Part shown: one piece after another, positions 46,214-55,802 of the stretch | Position numbering within the stretch: the stretch's first letter is position 1 | How the letters are laid out: every line of letters starts with the position of its first letter | Assembly (NCBI RefSeq): GCF_947259345.1 | Contig: NZ_CAMYLS010000019.1 | Coordinates: forward strand, 62,001-126,000 | Origin: an uncultured Maricaulis sp. | GTDB taxonomy: Bacteria > Pseudomonadota > Alphaproteobacteria > Caulobacterales > Maricaulaceae | Direction: 5' to 3' | Length of the DNA stretch: 64,000 nt | The notes under the pieces: model-generated | Told to the model about the DNA's origin: nothing | Seen by the model: the letters and a program-made list of their open reading frames with translations, nothing else | Databases searched by the model: none | Position numbers and translations under genes: made by a program

Positions 46214-46319
46214 TGTTGGGAAATGCGCCGTCTCGAGGGGGCGATCGGTTATCGGCGCATGGCGTCCAGTCATCCAGGCGACCGCTCTGCCTGGAGTCGG
46301 AGTGAATACATCCACCCAC

Positions 46320-46346
46320 AAAAAACCCCGACCGATTGGTCAGGGC
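46320..46346 (-). terminator. Intrinsic terminator of bamE
   Basis: On the minus strand, CCC-t-GACC pairs with GGTC-g-GGG around an AATC loop, followed by TTTTTT. Lies 30 bases after the bamE stop. Confidence 0.75.
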
Positions 46347-46375
46347 TTTTGTTGCGATGATACTTGCTTGCCGAT

Positions 46376-46870
46376 CTACTGATCGCGACGCGGTCCACCG
46401 GCGCCGCCAGGCAGGTTCTGCTCGCCGCCGAATTGTTCGGACGGCAGGCGTCCGACATTGCCGAGAAGCTGTTCCAGGAAGGTGAGTTCGCGGCCCCGCG
46501 TCGGCGTCTCGCGGTCGGCATAGGCGACGACGCGGCCGTCTTCCAGCCCGTATTCGGACACCTCGGAGACCACGCCATTCGCGTCGAAGGTGACGGCAAT
46601 GATGCGGCGATCACGAGTGGCCGGCCGCAGATAGGCGAGGCTCTCGCGAGTGGCGGAGATGTAATACCAGGTATTGTCCTCAAAGGTTCCGCGCGTCGAC
46701 GGATTGCCAAGGCGCGACAGGACTGAGGACTCGGTGTCTTCAGCGACCAGGATCTCCGGGACGTCCTGGGTGGTGTAGCGATAGCCATGCGAACGCAGGA
46801 CGGGATTGCAGGCCGAGGCGCCGATTGCACAGGCGGCAATCAGGACTGTAAGGCTAACGCGACGCTTCAT
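46376..46870 (-). CDS. bamE: Outer membrane protein assembly factor BamE
   Basis: 164 residues. Lipoprotein signal with lipobox ASAC near residue 21. SmpA/BamE core: ESSVLSRLGNPSTRGTFEDNTWYYIS, RIIAVTFDANGVVSEV. It supports BamA/BamD in beta-barrel insertion. The C-terminal tail (RGRELTFLEQLLGNVGRLP) is the alphaproteobacterial extension. ATG at 46870 has AGGAG upstream, well inside a longer frame. Divergent from the bc1 chaperone gene, 117 bases between. Confidence 0.93.
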   Translation of the reverse strand: MKRRVSLTVLIAACAIGASACNPVLRSHGYRYTTQDVPEILVAEDTESSVLSRLGNPSTRGTFEDNTWYYISATRESLAYLRPATRDRRIIAVTFDANGVVSEVSEYGLEDGRVVAYADRETPTRGRELTFLEQLLGNVGRLPSEQFGGEQNLPGGAGGPRRDQ

Positions 46871-46987
46871 CAGGAACTCCTGCGAGATGGGTCTGCCACG
46901 CGCGACTTGATGACGCGTGCGGCGTTGTCTTGACCTAACCAAGGGCGAGCTTAGCTTCAAGCGCCAATTCTTGGGAGAGCGGATCGC

Positions 46988-47521
46988 ATGTTGAACCGTC
47001 TTTTCGGCCGCAAGCCGGAGAAGCTGCGCGCTGAAGCGCTTTATCGCGATGTGGTGGCGGCGGCCCGCAGGCCGGGTTTTTATGCCCGGCTGGGCGTTCC
47101 GGACACAGTCGAAGGCCGGTTCGAGATGATTATCCTGCACTGCGCGCTCGTCGTGCTGACCTTGAAATCGGAAGAGGGTGAGGACCCGACCCGGCTGAGC
47201 CAGGCGCTTTTCGACACGATGTTTGACGATTTCGATGCGGCCATGCGCGAGATGGGGGTGGGCGACTCGGGTGTTGGCAAGAAAATACGCTTTATGGCCG
47301 AGGGGTTCTATGGTCGTGCCGAAGCACTGCGCGAGGCCGCGCGCCATGACCAGCCGGATGAATTGCAGGCGGTGCTTGCGCGCAATGTTTTCAATGCCGA
47401 GCCCGATGATCCGCGGGCGCCAGCCCTTGCCCTATACGTCAACTCGGCGTTTCAAGCCTTGCAGGCACAAGGCGGGGCAGCGTTGATCGGCGGCCTCTCT
47501 CCTGTCTTTCCGGCGGTCTGA
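46988..47521 (+). CDS. Ubiquinol-cytochrome c chaperone family protein (CBP3-like)
   Basis: 177 residues. ALYRDVVAAARRPGFYARLGVPDTVEGRFEMIILHCALVVLTL and VGKKIRFMAEGFYGRAEAL are characteristic of the CBP3/UQCC1 family, which aids cytochrome bc1 biogenesis. The usual alphaproteobacterial order is this gene, a DUF177 gene, then plsX; here plsX follows directly. Confidence 0.9.
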   Translation: MLNRLFGRKPEKLRAEALYRDVVAAARRPGFYARLGVPDTVEGRFEMIILHCALVVLTLKSEEGEDPTRLSQALFDTMFDDFDAAMREMGVGDSGVGKKIRFMAEGFYGRAEALREAARHDQPDELQAVLARNVFNAEPDDPRAPALALYVNSAFQALQAQGGAALIGGLSPVFPAV

Positions 47522-47617
47522 TCGCCGTCTTGCTGCCTTGCATTGCTTGAGTCATGGTCTAAGTTCCGCGGGCTTTCGGCGCAGCGCGCCTTTGCGAGGG
47601 ACATTGCACCGCTACTC

Positions 47618-48676
47618 ATGACAGCTATCCCCACGATTTCGGTCGACGCCATGGGCGGAGATCTCGGACCCGAGGCGGTCGTCGAGGGTATCGGCCATGC
47701 GCTCAAACGCTGGCCGGACCGCAAGGCGAACTATCTGCTTCATGGCGACGAGGCGCAGCTGGCGCCACTTCTGGCGAAGCATCCGAAGGTCGCCGCCGTC
47801 TGCGAATTGCGACACACTGACACGCTGGTCCAGATGACGGACAAGCCGAGTGAAGCCGTGCGCCGGGCGCGCGGGTCCTCGATGTGGAATGCGATCCAGA
47901 GTGTGAAGGCGGGCGAGGCGGGGGCCATTGTGTCGTCCGGCAATACCGGTGCGCTCATGGCGATCGGGAAGGTGATCCTGCGCATGAAGAAGGGCGTCCA
48001 TCGCCCGGCCATCTCGGCTAACTGGCCGACGCCGAAAGGGCATACCGTCGTGCTCGATGTGGGCGCCAATGTGCAGTGCGGCGCCACCCAGCTGGTCGAG
48101 TTCGCCATCATGGGCGAGGCCTATCACAGTGCTGTGTTCGGCGGGGATTCGCCGTCGGTTGGTCTGCTCAATGTTGGCCAGGAAGAACTCAAGGGAAATG
48201 ACACGGTTCGTGAAGCAGATCAGCTGATCCGCAAATCGGGCCTGGATATCGCTTACAAGGGTTTCATCGAAGGCAATGACATCTCGGCCGGGGGCATTGA
48301 TGTCGTCGTCACCGACGGTTTTACCGGCAATATTGCGCTGAAAACGGCTGAAGGCACTGCTCGACTGGTCGCCGGCTGGGTGCGTGAAGCGCTGACCAGC
48401 TCGCTTCTGGCCAAGCTTGCAGCCGGACTGCTCTCGCTCGGGGCGCTTGAGCGCCTGCGGCAGCGCATGGATCCGCGCTATATCAATGGCGGTGTGCTGC
48501 TGGGTCTCAAGGGGATTGTGGTGAAATCACATGGTGGCGCGGACGGTGAGGGTTTCGCCTCCGCGCTCGGCCTGGCTTATGTGATGGCCCAAAGCGATTT
48601 CATGGCCCAGATCCGCGCCAATCTCGACAAATTCGCCAGTTTTGAAGAAGAGCAGGAAGTCGCGGCAGCCTCATGA
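47618..48676 (+). CDS. plsX: Phosphate acyltransferase PlsX
   Basis: 352 residues. [87 protein letters not shown]. It makes acyl-phosphate from acyl-ACP for phospholipid synthesis. ATG at 47618 begins the conserved part; no strong ribosome site is visible. The end overlaps fabH by four bases. Confidence 0.95.
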   Translation: MTAIPTISVDAMGGDLGPEAVVEGIGHALKRWPDRKANYLLHGDEAQLAPLLAKHPKVAAVCELRHTDTLVQMTDKPSEAVRRARGSSMWNAIQSVKAGEAGAIVSSGNTGALMAIGKVILRMKKGVHRPAISANWPTPKGHTVVLDVGANVQCGATQLVEFAIMGEAYHSAVFGGDSPSVGLLNVGQEELKGNDTVREADQLIRKSGLDIAYKGFIEGNDISAGGIDVVVTDGFTGNIALKTAEGTARLVAGWVREALTSSLLAKLAAGLLSLGALERLRQRMDPRYINGGVLLGLKGIVVKSHGGADGEGFASALGLAYVMAQSDFMAQIRANLDKFASFEEEQEVAAAS

Positions 48677-49650
48677 CCGAGTTGAGTACGCGTATCGCCG
48701 GAATCGGTTCTTATCTGCCCGAGCGGATCCTCACCAATGATGAGATCTCCGCCATGGTGGATACCAGTGACAGCTGGATTCGCGAGCGGACGGGTATTCG
48801 TCAGCGCCATATCGCAGGTGAGGGCATCACGACCTGTGACCTGGCCGAGCGCGCCGCGCGGCGGGCCCTCGAAGACGCCGGACTGGAGGCTGACGATCTT
48901 GACCTGATCGTGGTCGCCACCACCACGCCGGATTTCACCTTCCCTTCGGTTGGCACCATGCTGCAAGCCCGGCTCGGGGCGATGAAGGGGGCGGCGTTCG
49001 ACGTCCAGGCGGTCTGCACAGGCTTTGTGTACGCGCTCGCCATGGCCGACAATATGCTGGCCCGCGGCCAGGCCAAGACCGCTCTGGTGGTTGGCGCAGA
49101 GACCATGTCGCGCATTCTCGACTGGACGGATCGCTCAACCTGCGTGCTCTTTGGTGATGGCGCTGGCGCGATGGTCTTGCAGGCGGCCGACACGGGTGAG
49201 GGCGCCGAGCGTTCGGGAATCCTGGGCACCTATCTGCGTTCGGATGGTCGCTTCAAGGATTTGCTCCATGTCGATGGCGGCCCATCATCGACCGGGACGG
49301 TCGGACATTTGCGCATGGTCGGCAATCAGGTCTTCCGTCACGCGATCACGAATATTTCTGAATCCATGACCACGATCGCCAAGCGTTCCGGCGTCTCGAT
49401 CGAGGACATTGACTGGTTCGTACCCCATCAGGCCAATCAGCGAATTCTTGAAGGTGTGGCGAGAAAGCTTTCTATTCCAACGGAAAAAGTCATTTCGACC
49501 GTTGCCGATCACGGCAATACATCTGCGGCCTCGGTGCCGCTGGCTTTCGACCGTGCCGTGCAGGACGGGCGCATCAAGCGCGGCGACCTGGTTTTGATGG
49601 AAGCACTGGGCGGCGGATTCACCTGGGGAGCGGCGCTCGCACGATTTTGA
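48673..49650 (+). CDS. fabH: 3-oxoacyl-ACP synthase III (FabH)
   Basis: 325 residues. Catalytic triad visible: Cys115 in [11 protein letters not shown], His in [11 protein letters not shown], Asn in [10 protein letters not shown]. Starts fatty acid synthesis from acetyl-CoA and malonyl-ACP. Overlaps plsX (ATGA). ihfA is 97 bases downstream. Confidence 0.97.
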   Translation: MTELSTRIAGIGSYLPERILTNDEISAMVDTSDSWIRERTGIRQRHIAGEGITTCDLAERAARRALEDAGLEADDLDLIVVATTTPDFTFPSVGTMLQARLGAMKGAAFDVQAVCTGFVYALAMADNMLARGQAKTALVVGAETMSRILDWTDRSTCVLFGDGAGAMVLQAADTGEGAERSGILGTYLRSDGRFKDLLHVDGGPSSTGTVGHLRMVGNQVFRHAITNISESMTTIAKRSGVSIEDIDWFVPHQANQRILEGVARKLSIPTEKVISTVADHGNTSAASVPLAFDRAVQDGRIKRGDLVLMEALGGGFTWGAALARF

Positions 49651-49747
49651 ACAGGTCGCGACCGGTTTCTCGCACTTAACCAAGACCTTGGCGTTGACCT
49701 GACCCGCCTGTGGGGCGTAGCCTGATCTCGTCTTTGTGGGGATAGCT

Positions 49748-50053
49748 ATGTCAGACAAAACCTTGACGCGAGCAGATCTGGCGGAAGCGGTCTACCGAGA
49801 GGTGGGGCTGTCACGTCAGGAATCGGCCGATCTCGTGCAGTCCGTGCTGGGCATGGTGTCGGATACGCTGGCCAGAGGTGAGTCTGTCAAGCTCTCCTCG
49901 TTCGGCTCCTTCCTGTTGCGGGACAAGCGTGGACGTGTCGGACGTAATCCGAAGACCGGGGTGGAGGTGCCGATTGAGGCGCGTCGCGTTCTGGTGTTCA
50001 AACCGTCGCAAGTTCTCAAGGAGCGCGTCGACTCGGCTCTGTCCAAGGATTAG
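49748..50053 (+). CDS. ihfA: Integration host factor subunit alpha
   Basis: 101 residues. [54 protein letters not shown] and [14 protein letters not shown] are HU/IHF fold, with the Pro intercalating in the beta arm. Bends DNA with IhfB. ATG at 49748 with GGGGA upstream. Possible promoter TTGACC with TAGCCT at 49693-49722. Conserved location after fabH. Confidence 0.94.
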   Translation: MSDKTLTRADLAEAVYREVGLSRQESADLVQSVLGMVSDTLARGESVKLSSFGSFLLRDKRGRVGRNPKTGVEVPIEARRVLVFKPSQVLKERVDSALSKD

Positions 50054-50082
50054 GGCAGCCCGCAGGCTGACGCGAAGGGCGC

Positions 50083-50535
50083 ATGTCGGTCACCAAAAAG
50101 TCTGCAGACGCATTCCGGACCATCAGCGAAGCTGCTGAGGAACTGGAAATCCCGGCGCATGTCCTGCGTTTCTGGGAAAGCAAATTTGCCCAGATCAGTC
50201 CGCTCAAGCGTGCGGGCGGTCGTCGTTTCTATCGGCCCCAGGATTTGCAATTGCTGCGCGGTGTGAAACGCCTCCTCTATGAGGATGGCTACACGATCAA
50301 GGGCGCCCGCAAATACTTCAAGGATCACGGGGTCGCTGCGGTGATGTCGATGGGTGTGGGCGAGGCCGTTCAGCCTCGCGATGCCCTTGCCATTGACGCT
50401 GCGGACCGTGAGACACCGGCCGCGACCGCGCCGGCGCGTCCGCGGCCGGCCGACGGTTCCCAGCGTCAGCTCGATGATATTCTCGCGGATCTGGAGAATG
50501 CCCGGGCCAAGCTGAAAGCCGCACTGGAACCGTGA
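50083..50535 (+). CDS. MerR family transcriptional regulator
   Basis: 150 residues. MerR helix-turn-helix [45 protein letters not shown], then helical [18 protein letters not shown]. No cysteines for metal sensing; C-terminal part is Ala/Pro-rich then a helix. This is the MerR form that regularly follows ihfA in alphaproteobacteria; target unknown. Gap of 29 bases from ihfA. Confidence 0.92.
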   Translation: MSVTKKSADAFRTISEAAEELEIPAHVLRFWESKFAQISPLKRAGGRRFYRPQDLQLLRGVKRLLYEDGYTIKGARKYFKDHGVAAVMSMGVGEAVQPRDALAIDAADRETPAATAPARPRPADGSQRQLDDILADLENARAKLKAALEP

Positions 50536-50582
50536 TCGACAGACCGGTTCCGGATCGACCGCACAACGCGCTGACACGCCTG

Positions 50583-50611
50583 TTGCGGAGCCGGAAAGCT
50601 CACCCTATAAG
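50583..50611 (+). promoter_or_regulatory. Promoter candidate of tRNA-Pro
   Basis: TTGCGG and TATAAG with a 17-base spacer, about 45 bases before the tRNA. The -10 is close to consensus. Confidence 0.5.
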
Positions 50612-50655
50612 CGACTTCCCCATCGGACGGGCCTGCCTGTCCAGCAAGTGAGTGT

Positions 50656-50733
50656 CGGAGCGTGGCGCAGCCCGGTTAGCGCACCGGTCTGGGGGACCGG
50701 GGGTCGCGAGTTCGAATCTCGCCGCTCCGACCA
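50656..50733 (+). tRNA. tRNA-Pro (anticodon GGG)
   Basis: A 78-base cloverleaf: acceptor CGGAGCG/CGCTCCG, D stem GCGC/GCGC, anticodon stem CCGGT/ACCGG with loop CTGGGGG (anticodon GGG, reading CCC and CCU), T arm GCGAG-TTCGAAT-CTCGC, discriminator A, encoded CCA. No integrase or other attachment-site signs beside it. Confidence 0.96.
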
Positions 50734-50750
50734 TTTGCTTGCGAAGCGAC

Positions 50751-52022
50751 TTACGCCGGCGCTCCCGCCAGAGCCGCTTTCATCACATCCTTCATCGTCA
50801 CGTCCGGGTCGGCCAGCGCCGCAGGATCTGGTTTGGCGCGTTTTTCGATCATCAGCTTGGCGGCCATGAAGCTTTGCGGGTCGTTGATGCAGTCTGCGGC
50901 GATGAGAACGCCGTCGGCGAGATGGAAGAAGCTGCGCGGTGTCTCCGCATCGCCGGCGCGGGTAATGGTGGTGTCCTGGGCGCCGATCAGGCCGGCGGTC
51001 TGGAGCTTGAGGTCGAACTGGTCGGACCAGAACCACGGCACTTCCGGCTTCGGCGCAGGAGCAGCACAAATCGCAGCGGCGGCGCGCTTGGCCTGGTCCA
51101 GCGCATTGGGCACGCTCTCCAGGCGTAGTCGCGTGTCGGTCAGCCAGTTGTGCTGTTCGGCACAATCGCCGATGGCAAAGATGCTCGGATCACGGGTCCG
51201 GCACTGGTCGTCGACCAGGATACCATTTCCAGTGTCCAGTCCGCAGGCAGCCGCGAGTTCCTGGTTGGGCATGACGCCAATTCCAACGAGGACGCTGTCG
51301 CAGGCAATCTTCTCGCCCGTGTTCAACTCGACGCGGGTGACAGTCTTGCCCCTGGACAACAGGCCCGCCTTGGGCTTCAGCGCTGCGACCTGCGCGTCAA
51401 GCCGGATGGATATACCGCGCGCCTCATGGGCCTGGCGGTAGAAATCCGAGACTTCAGGCACGGCGACGCGGGCCAGCAGGCGGTCCATGGCCTCGATAAC
51501 GATGGGTGTCGCGCCGAGCTTTGACGCCACCGAGGCCGCTTCCAGTCCGATATAGCCGCCGCCGATAATGGCGATCCGCTTGCCGGGCTGGACGTCCGCT
51601 TTCAGCTTGTCGACGTCGGCGATGGAGCGCAGATATCGCACGCCGTCGAGCTCGGCGCCGGGAACGGGCAGGGGGCGGACGCGGGATCCGGTGGCGATTA
51701 CGAGATGGGTATAGGTGTCCTCACGCCCATTGGAGAAGACGACGAGCTTGCGGTCCGGATCGATCCGTTTGGCCCGGCTCGACAGGCGCAGTTCGACACC
51801 TTGTTCAGTCCAGGTTTCCGGCGGTTGCAGCCAGAGGCGGCTCCCATCGATCTCACCGGACAGATAGGTCTTGGACAGGGGCGGGCGCTGATAGGGTGGA
51901 TGCGGTTCCTCGCCAACCAGGATGATACGCCCTTCAAACCCGCTGCGCCGCAGCGAGGCCGCGCATTGGCCGCCGGCCTGGCCAGCGCCGAGAATGATGA
52001 CTGTTTCACTGGTCTTGGCCAC
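50751..52022 (-). CDS. FAD-dependent NAD(P)H-ferredoxin reductase
   Basis: 423 residues. FAD motif VIILGAGQAGGQCAASLR, PPYQRPPLSKTYL, THLVIATGSRVRPL, NAD motif IAIIGGGYIGLEAASVA, and FAIGDCAEQHN. The C-terminal reductase domain has VPWFWSDQFDLKLQ. It belongs to the rubredoxin/putidaredoxin/ferredoxin reductase type that feeds electrons to oxygenases or P450s; the partner is not here. Start is GTG at 52022 with GGGAGAG upstream. Confidence 0.93.
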   Translation of the reverse strand: MAKTSETVIILGAGQAGGQCAASLRRSGFEGRIILVGEEPHPPYQRPPLSKTYLSGEIDGSRLWLQPPETWTEQGVELRLSSRAKRIDPDRKLVVFSNGREDTYTHLVIATGSRVRPLPVPGAELDGVRYLRSIADVDKLKADVQPGKRIAIIGGGYIGLEAASVASKLGATPIVIEAMDRLLARVAVPEVSDFYRQAHEARGISIRLDAQVAALKPKAGLLSRGKTVTRVELNTGEKIACDSVLVGIGVMPNQELAAACGLDTGNGILVDDQCRTRDPSIFAIGDCAEQHNWLTDTRLRLESVPNALDQAKRAAAAICAAPAPKPEVPWFWSDQFDLKLQTAGLIGAQDTTITRAGDAETPRSFFHLADGVLIAADCINDPQSFMAAKLMIEKRAKPDPAALADPDVTMKDVMKAALAGAPA

Positions 52023-52175
52023 GCCTGTCTCTCCCTGACACCTTCGCCGGTTGCGACATGATGGCGCGTCCGGTCCTGTCCTGCGAGCGCATTATCAGCA
52101 TGACGCCCCGCCCGGATGAAGCCGGAGGCTTGCCTGTGGCTGTGGATGGGCTACCTAGCGCGACCGGGAGATTGC

Positions 52176-53201
52176 ATGTCGTATCATTCCAGTACTATCA
52201 GCCGCGCCGTTTCCACCTGGCTACTCGTTGTCGCCGCCCTTGTCTGCCTGATGATCATCATCGGCGGCACGACGCGGCTGACCGACAGCGGATTGTCCAT
52301 CACTGAATGGAAACCGATCTCCGGAGCCATCCCGCCACTGTCCCAGGAGGACTGGCAGCGCGAGTTCTCGCTGTATCAGCAGACGACCGAATTCCAGGTT
52401 CAGAACTCATCCATGACGCTCGAGGAATTCGAGTTCATCTTCTGGTGGGAATGGGGGCATCGTCAGCTGGGCCGACTGATCGGACTGGTCTTCTTCGTGC
52501 CCTTCGTCTTCTTCTGGCTGCGCGGTCATCTCAGCGCCCGACTCAAGCCGCGCCTTTTCGGGCTTTTCCTGCTCGGTGGCGCGCAAGGCGCAATCGGCTG
52601 GTGGATGGTCGCGAGTGGGCTGTCGGACCGGCTGGATGTCAGCCAGTATCGCCTGGCCACGCATCTGGGCATGGCGTTCGTGATCCTTGGAGCGTCGATC
52701 TGGCTGTCGCTGGAAGCGCGCTACGGGCCGCCACCGCTGCGCCGCGGGCGTCTGGCCGGTGTGACGGCCGGGCTTCTCGGTCTGGTCTTCCTGCAGATCA
52801 TCCTCGGGGCTTTCGTGGCCGGTCTGGATGCCGGTCGTATCTACAACACCTGGCCGCTGATGAATGGTGATCTGATCCCCGAGGGTTATCTTGGCGGGAT
52901 GAGTTTCTTCCCGGCGATCTTCGAGAGCCATGCCGCCGTTCAGATGCATCATCGCTGGATGGGCTATATCGTGGCGGTGTGTGTCTTTGCCCATGCCGCG
53001 CTGATCTGGCGCGAGCCACGGGTCTCGCTCAAACCCTTCATGGTGATCCTGCCGGCGCTCGTGATCGGCCAGATCGCGCTCGGCATTGCCGCGCTGCTGG
53101 CGGTCGTCCCCCTCTCATTGTCTCTGGCGCACCAGGGCGGCGCGATCCTGCTCTTCATTGCAGTGGTCTGTGCGGCCTGGACGGCACGCCGGGCGGTCTG
53201 A
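52176..53201 (+). CDS. ctaA: Heme A synthase (COX15/CtaA)
   Basis: 341 residues, about eight helices. Conserved His: WWEWGHRQLGRLIG, LATHLGMAF, MHHRWMGY and AHQGGAIL; also GGTTRLTDSGLSITEWKPISGAIPP and GRIYNTWPLMNG. Oxidises heme O to heme A for aa3-type cytochrome oxidase. ATG at 52176 has GGGAGA upstream. Not linked to the cox operon. Confidence 0.95.
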   Translation: MSYHSSTISRAVSTWLLVVAALVCLMIIIGGTTRLTDSGLSITEWKPISGAIPPLSQEDWQREFSLYQQTTEFQVQNSSMTLEEFEFIFWWEWGHRQLGRLIGLVFFVPFVFFWLRGHLSARLKPRLFGLFLLGGAQGAIGWWMVASGLSDRLDVSQYRLATHLGMAFVILGASIWLSLEARYGPPPLRRGRLAGVTAGLLGLVFLQIILGAFVAGLDAGRIYNTWPLMNGDLIPEGYLGGMSFFPAIFESHAAVQMHHRWMGYIVAVCVFAHAALIWREPRVSLKPFMVILPALVIGQIALGIAALLAVVPLSLSLAHQGGAILLFIAVVCAAWTARRAV

Positions 53202-53217
53202 TCAGGACTGTTTCGTC

Positions 53218-54066
53218 CTAGAGACCGGCCTTGCGTGCCCGTTGCCAGTAAACGGCGGCTATCAGGCTGACCACAGCCGGGATCATGAGGCCATACTCAT
53301 CCGCCCACAGGGGTGTCGAGGGGGTTTCGATCGTCAAAGGCGTGTAGATTTTCTGGATAAAGATGTTGTGGGCGCCGTGGAACATGATCGCGGGCCAAAC
53401 GGACCGGCTCTTGAAAGTGTAATAGGTCATGATGACGCTCATCGCGATGATCATCACGGTGAAGCACCCCAGCTGAAACAAAGTGTCCCCGCCGCCATAG
53501 GCGATGATGACCGGGTAGTGCCAGACGGCCCAAACGCTGCCGCTGATCAGGCATGTGGCATTGAACGAGAAGAGCTTGCGCAACTCCCACACAAAGAAGC
53601 CGCGCCAGCCGATTTCCTCGCCGGCAATCGTGCCCAGCGACTTGATGAACTGCACGACGGCCATCAAGACGACCATCAGGCAGATCACGGCAAAGGTCGG
53701 GGCTTCGGGCAGGCCAAGTGACTGGCCCCATTCGCTGATCGTTTCGGGATTGCCGACGCCACCGAGTCCGCTCAGCCAGATGATGCCATAGGCAATTGAG
53801 ACATAAAGAAGGGGAATGAGGTATCCGGCCCAATTGGCGCCATGGCCTCCCCATCGCCACGGCAGGTCCGCGATTTTCCGTCCGCGCAGCTTCAGCGTCA
53901 GGAAGGCCGCCATCGTCGGCATCACCATGAGCGTTCCGACATAGAGGGAGGTCGGTACCAGGGCGACGATGGCGTAATGGGCAATGGCGCTGAAGATGCC
54001 GAGAATGCCGAGGAAAGCCAGCAGGGTGATGGTCGTTTTGCGTTTGTCGTCTTGTGCTGCCGTCAT
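53218..54066 (-). CDS. CPBP family intramembrane metalloprotease
   Basis: 282 residues, about eight helices. The Abi/CPBP motifs are GEEIGWRGFFVWELRK (paired Glu), SGSVWAVWHYPVI (His) and MFHGAHNIF (His, Asn), the presumed metal site. Family members include Rce1-like proteases and bacteriocin self-immunity proteins. GGAAGG lies before the ATG. Divergent from a MarR regulator gene with a long dyad between, so probably regulated by it. Confidence 0.88.
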   Translation of the reverse strand: MTAAQDDKRKTTITLLAFLGILGIFSAIAHYAIVALVPTSLYVGTLMVMPTMAAFLTLKLRGRKIADLPWRWGGHGANWAGYLIPLLYVSIAYGIIWLSGLGGVGNPETISEWGQSLGLPEAPTFAVICLMVVLMAVVQFIKSLGTIAGEEIGWRGFFVWELRKLFSFNATCLISGSVWAVWHYPVIIAYGGGDTLFQLGCFTVMIIAMSVIMTYYTFKSRSVWPAIMFHGAHNIFIQKIYTPLTIETPSTPLWADEYGLMIPAVVSLIAAVYWQRARKAGL

Positions 54067-54107
54067 GATACGTGACCTTCCTTTACGGGCAGGGGTGTCA
54101 GGTGTAC

Positions 54108-54141
54108 TTTATACATCAAATTGTACAACTGATTGTATAAA
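54108..54141. promoter_or_regulatory. 34-bp AT-rich dyad between CPBP and MarR genes
   Basis: Nested symmetric elements share one centre: outer arms TTTATACA (54108-54115) and TGTATAAA (54134-54141), inner palindrome TTGTACAA (54121-54128). It is 42 bases from the CPBP start and about ten from the regulator start. This is a strong candidate MarR operator controlling both genes. Confidence 0.6.
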
Positions 54142-54150
54142 GGGCAAGCC

Positions 54151-54654
54151 GTGCGCGAAAGCAACATCATGGATACCCACGTGCTGAGCCGGGCATTTGT
54201 GTCGAACAAATTGCTCAGACTGGTGGAAACACTGGCCGATCAGGGTCAGGTCCTGCTGGAATCGGCGGCGATTGAGATCCCGCCACGGGCGATTTCAACG
54301 GTCCTGATGATCGGTGAAATTCCCGATGTAACGGCGGCGGATATCGCGACATCCCTTGATCAACCTCACCAGGTTGCGACCCAGCGGATTGCGGCCCTTA
54401 TCAAACTCGGCCTTATCACCAAGCGCCCGCATCCAACGGATAGCCGAAGCAAGGTTTTAATCCTGACCGCACGGGGGCGGGAACAGTATCAATCGATGAT
54501 GGTGATTCTGGAGAAAATTCGGGCGATGATGGATGCTCTCTTCGACGAGATCGGTTGTGACCTGGCCGGCAAGGCGGTCGAGGCCGTGGCGGCGCTCAAG
54601 GCGCGGCCCTTGATCGAGCGGGCCCGCGAATTGGGCGAAGGCGACGCAAAATGA
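54151..54654 (+). CDS. MarR family transcriptional regulator
   Basis: About 167 residues. A winged helix: ISTVLMIGEIPDVTAADIATSLDQPHQVATQRIAALIKLGLI, then TDSRSKVLILTARGREQYQ. Start is GTG at 54151 with AAAGGG upstream; ATG at 54169 is possible. Divergent from the CPBP gene. A MarR dimer bound to the dyad would cover the promoter. Ligand unknown. Confidence 0.85.
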   Translation: MRESNIMDTHVLSRAFVSNKLLRLVETLADQGQVLLESAAIEIPPRAISTVLMIGEIPDVTAADIATSLDQPHQVATQRIAALIKLGLITKRPHPTDSRSKVLILTARGREQYQSMMVILEKIRAMMDALFDEIGCDLAGKAVEAVAALKARPLIERARELGEGDAK

Positions 54655-54707
54655 GCCGCTTTCGCGGCTCATCAAGTCTCGATCAGAAAAAGCCGTGATC
54701 TACCCGG

Positions 54708-55802
54708 CTATTCGTTCGCGAAGACAGCCCGTGTCAGCACGTCCCGCGAGACGACTTTGAGGCGACCGGTCTCGGCGTCAAAGACAGCCAGCAGGCCGTT
54801 GACATAGGCGGTGTAGCCGTAATTGGCGTCGGTAACCGCAAGTCCGGCCGGAGTGCCGACCCCGGGCGTGGACAGGCCATCGACAATGTCAATCGAGATG
54901 CCAGCCTCCAGCGATGCTGCATCAAAGGTCTCAACGGTATCGCCGCTGCCATTGGTGGCCAGCACGAGACGAGTCCCGTTGAACTCGCCGACCGTCAGAT
55001 TGGCCGCCGGATAGGCCGCGTCGGCCAGGAGTGTGCCTTCATGGCTCAGGCGCGCGAGGCCACCGGCCGGGCTGGCCGTGTAGATGTCGCCGTCAAAGGT
55101 CGCGCACTGGCGAGCCGGGTCTGGCAGGGGGAAATCGCGGATCCGCTCCACGTCCAGCAGATCATCGCCGGCATCGCGGATGCGCCAGATTTCCGCCCGC
55201 GCGCCTGTTCCCAGAATGACCAGCTCGACAAAGCCGGCGCCTTCGCGCAGGAGGCAAAGGCCCGAGACACCGTCAATCGGCTCGATCTCGCCCAGCGGCA
55301 GGTCTAGCACCTGGGCGCCATCACGAATGACCGCATAGCCGCGCACGGCGCTGGAATCGGTTGCGGCTCCAAAGATCAGCGGCAGGCTCTCGCCGCGCAG
55401 CTCGAAATTCGGCGCAGTGGCAAGACCGGTCAGGCGCTCGCCCGCATGGCGGGTCTTGAGGAGGCCGTCGAGGTCGAAGATGTCGATGCCGCCATTGCGC
55501 GGCGCCGAGAGCACAAAGCCAAGCGAGGGTGCTTGCGGGTCGGGCAGGAAACCGACCACGCTATTGCCGCCCTCGACCGCGGTGAAGGCAGCCGTCACGG
55601 TCATCTCGACCGGGCCGCCTTCCTCAAGCGGGTTGGTGCTGCTGTTCTCGGTCGTGTTCTCGGCGTCGGGACCACAGGCGCTCAGCGCCAGCAGGGACGC
55701 GCCTAGAGCGAAGGCCCGGGCCAGGGACCGCGGACCGCGAAGGTGCGGCCGGGATAGCGCTGCACGTTGAAAAACAGAGTCGAACCGTCGGGACTGAAAC
55801 AT
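54708..55802 (-). CDS. Phytase-like lipoprotein, overlaps phoX
   Basis: About 364 residues. Signal with lipobox LSAC after a hydrophobic run (FALGASLLALSACG). The body resembles a phytase-like beta-propeller: FVLSAPRNGGIDIFDLDG, FGAATDSSAVRGYAV, EPIDGVSGLCL, TYGYTAYVNGLL-like end. No helper site for the start; ATG at 55802 is the nearest, so the 5' end lies about 100 bases inside phoX in another frame. The overlap may couple the two. Presumed to release phosphate from phytate or other esters. Confidence 0.75.
   Translation of the reverse strand: MFQSRRFDSVFQRAALSRPHLRGPRSLARAFALGASLLALSACGPDAENTTENSSTNPLEEGGPVEMTVTAAFTAVEGGNSVVGFLPDPQAPSLGFVLSAPRNGGIDIFDLDGLLKTRHAGERLTGLATAPNFELRGESLPLIFGAATDSSAVRGYAVIRDGAQVLDLPLGEIEPIDGVSGLCLLREGAGFVELVILGTGARAEIWRIRDAGDDLLDVERIRDFPLPDPARQCATFDGDIYTASPAGGLARLSHEGTLLADAAYPAANLTVGEFNGTRLVLATNGSGDTVETFDAASLEAGISIDIVDGLSTPGVGTPAGLAVTDANYGYTAYVNGLLAVFDAETGRLKVVSRDVLTRAVFANE

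Larger units (their letters stand above)
45535..46319. other. Gene-free region with dispersed repeats
   Basis: About 785 bases. The right half holds three palindromic repeats. In the left half a 9-bp inverted repeat, GTGCGGGAT (45615-45623) and ATCCCGCAC (45675-45683), encloses a GC-rich 51-base loop containing GGCC palindromes, so a small structured RNA is possible but unproven. Short frames here show no ribosome sites or sensible composition. Confidence 0.5.

Noticed and set aside
50656..50760. tRNA-Pro as an integration site
   Set aside because: No integrase, direct repeat or foreign-looking genes beside it.
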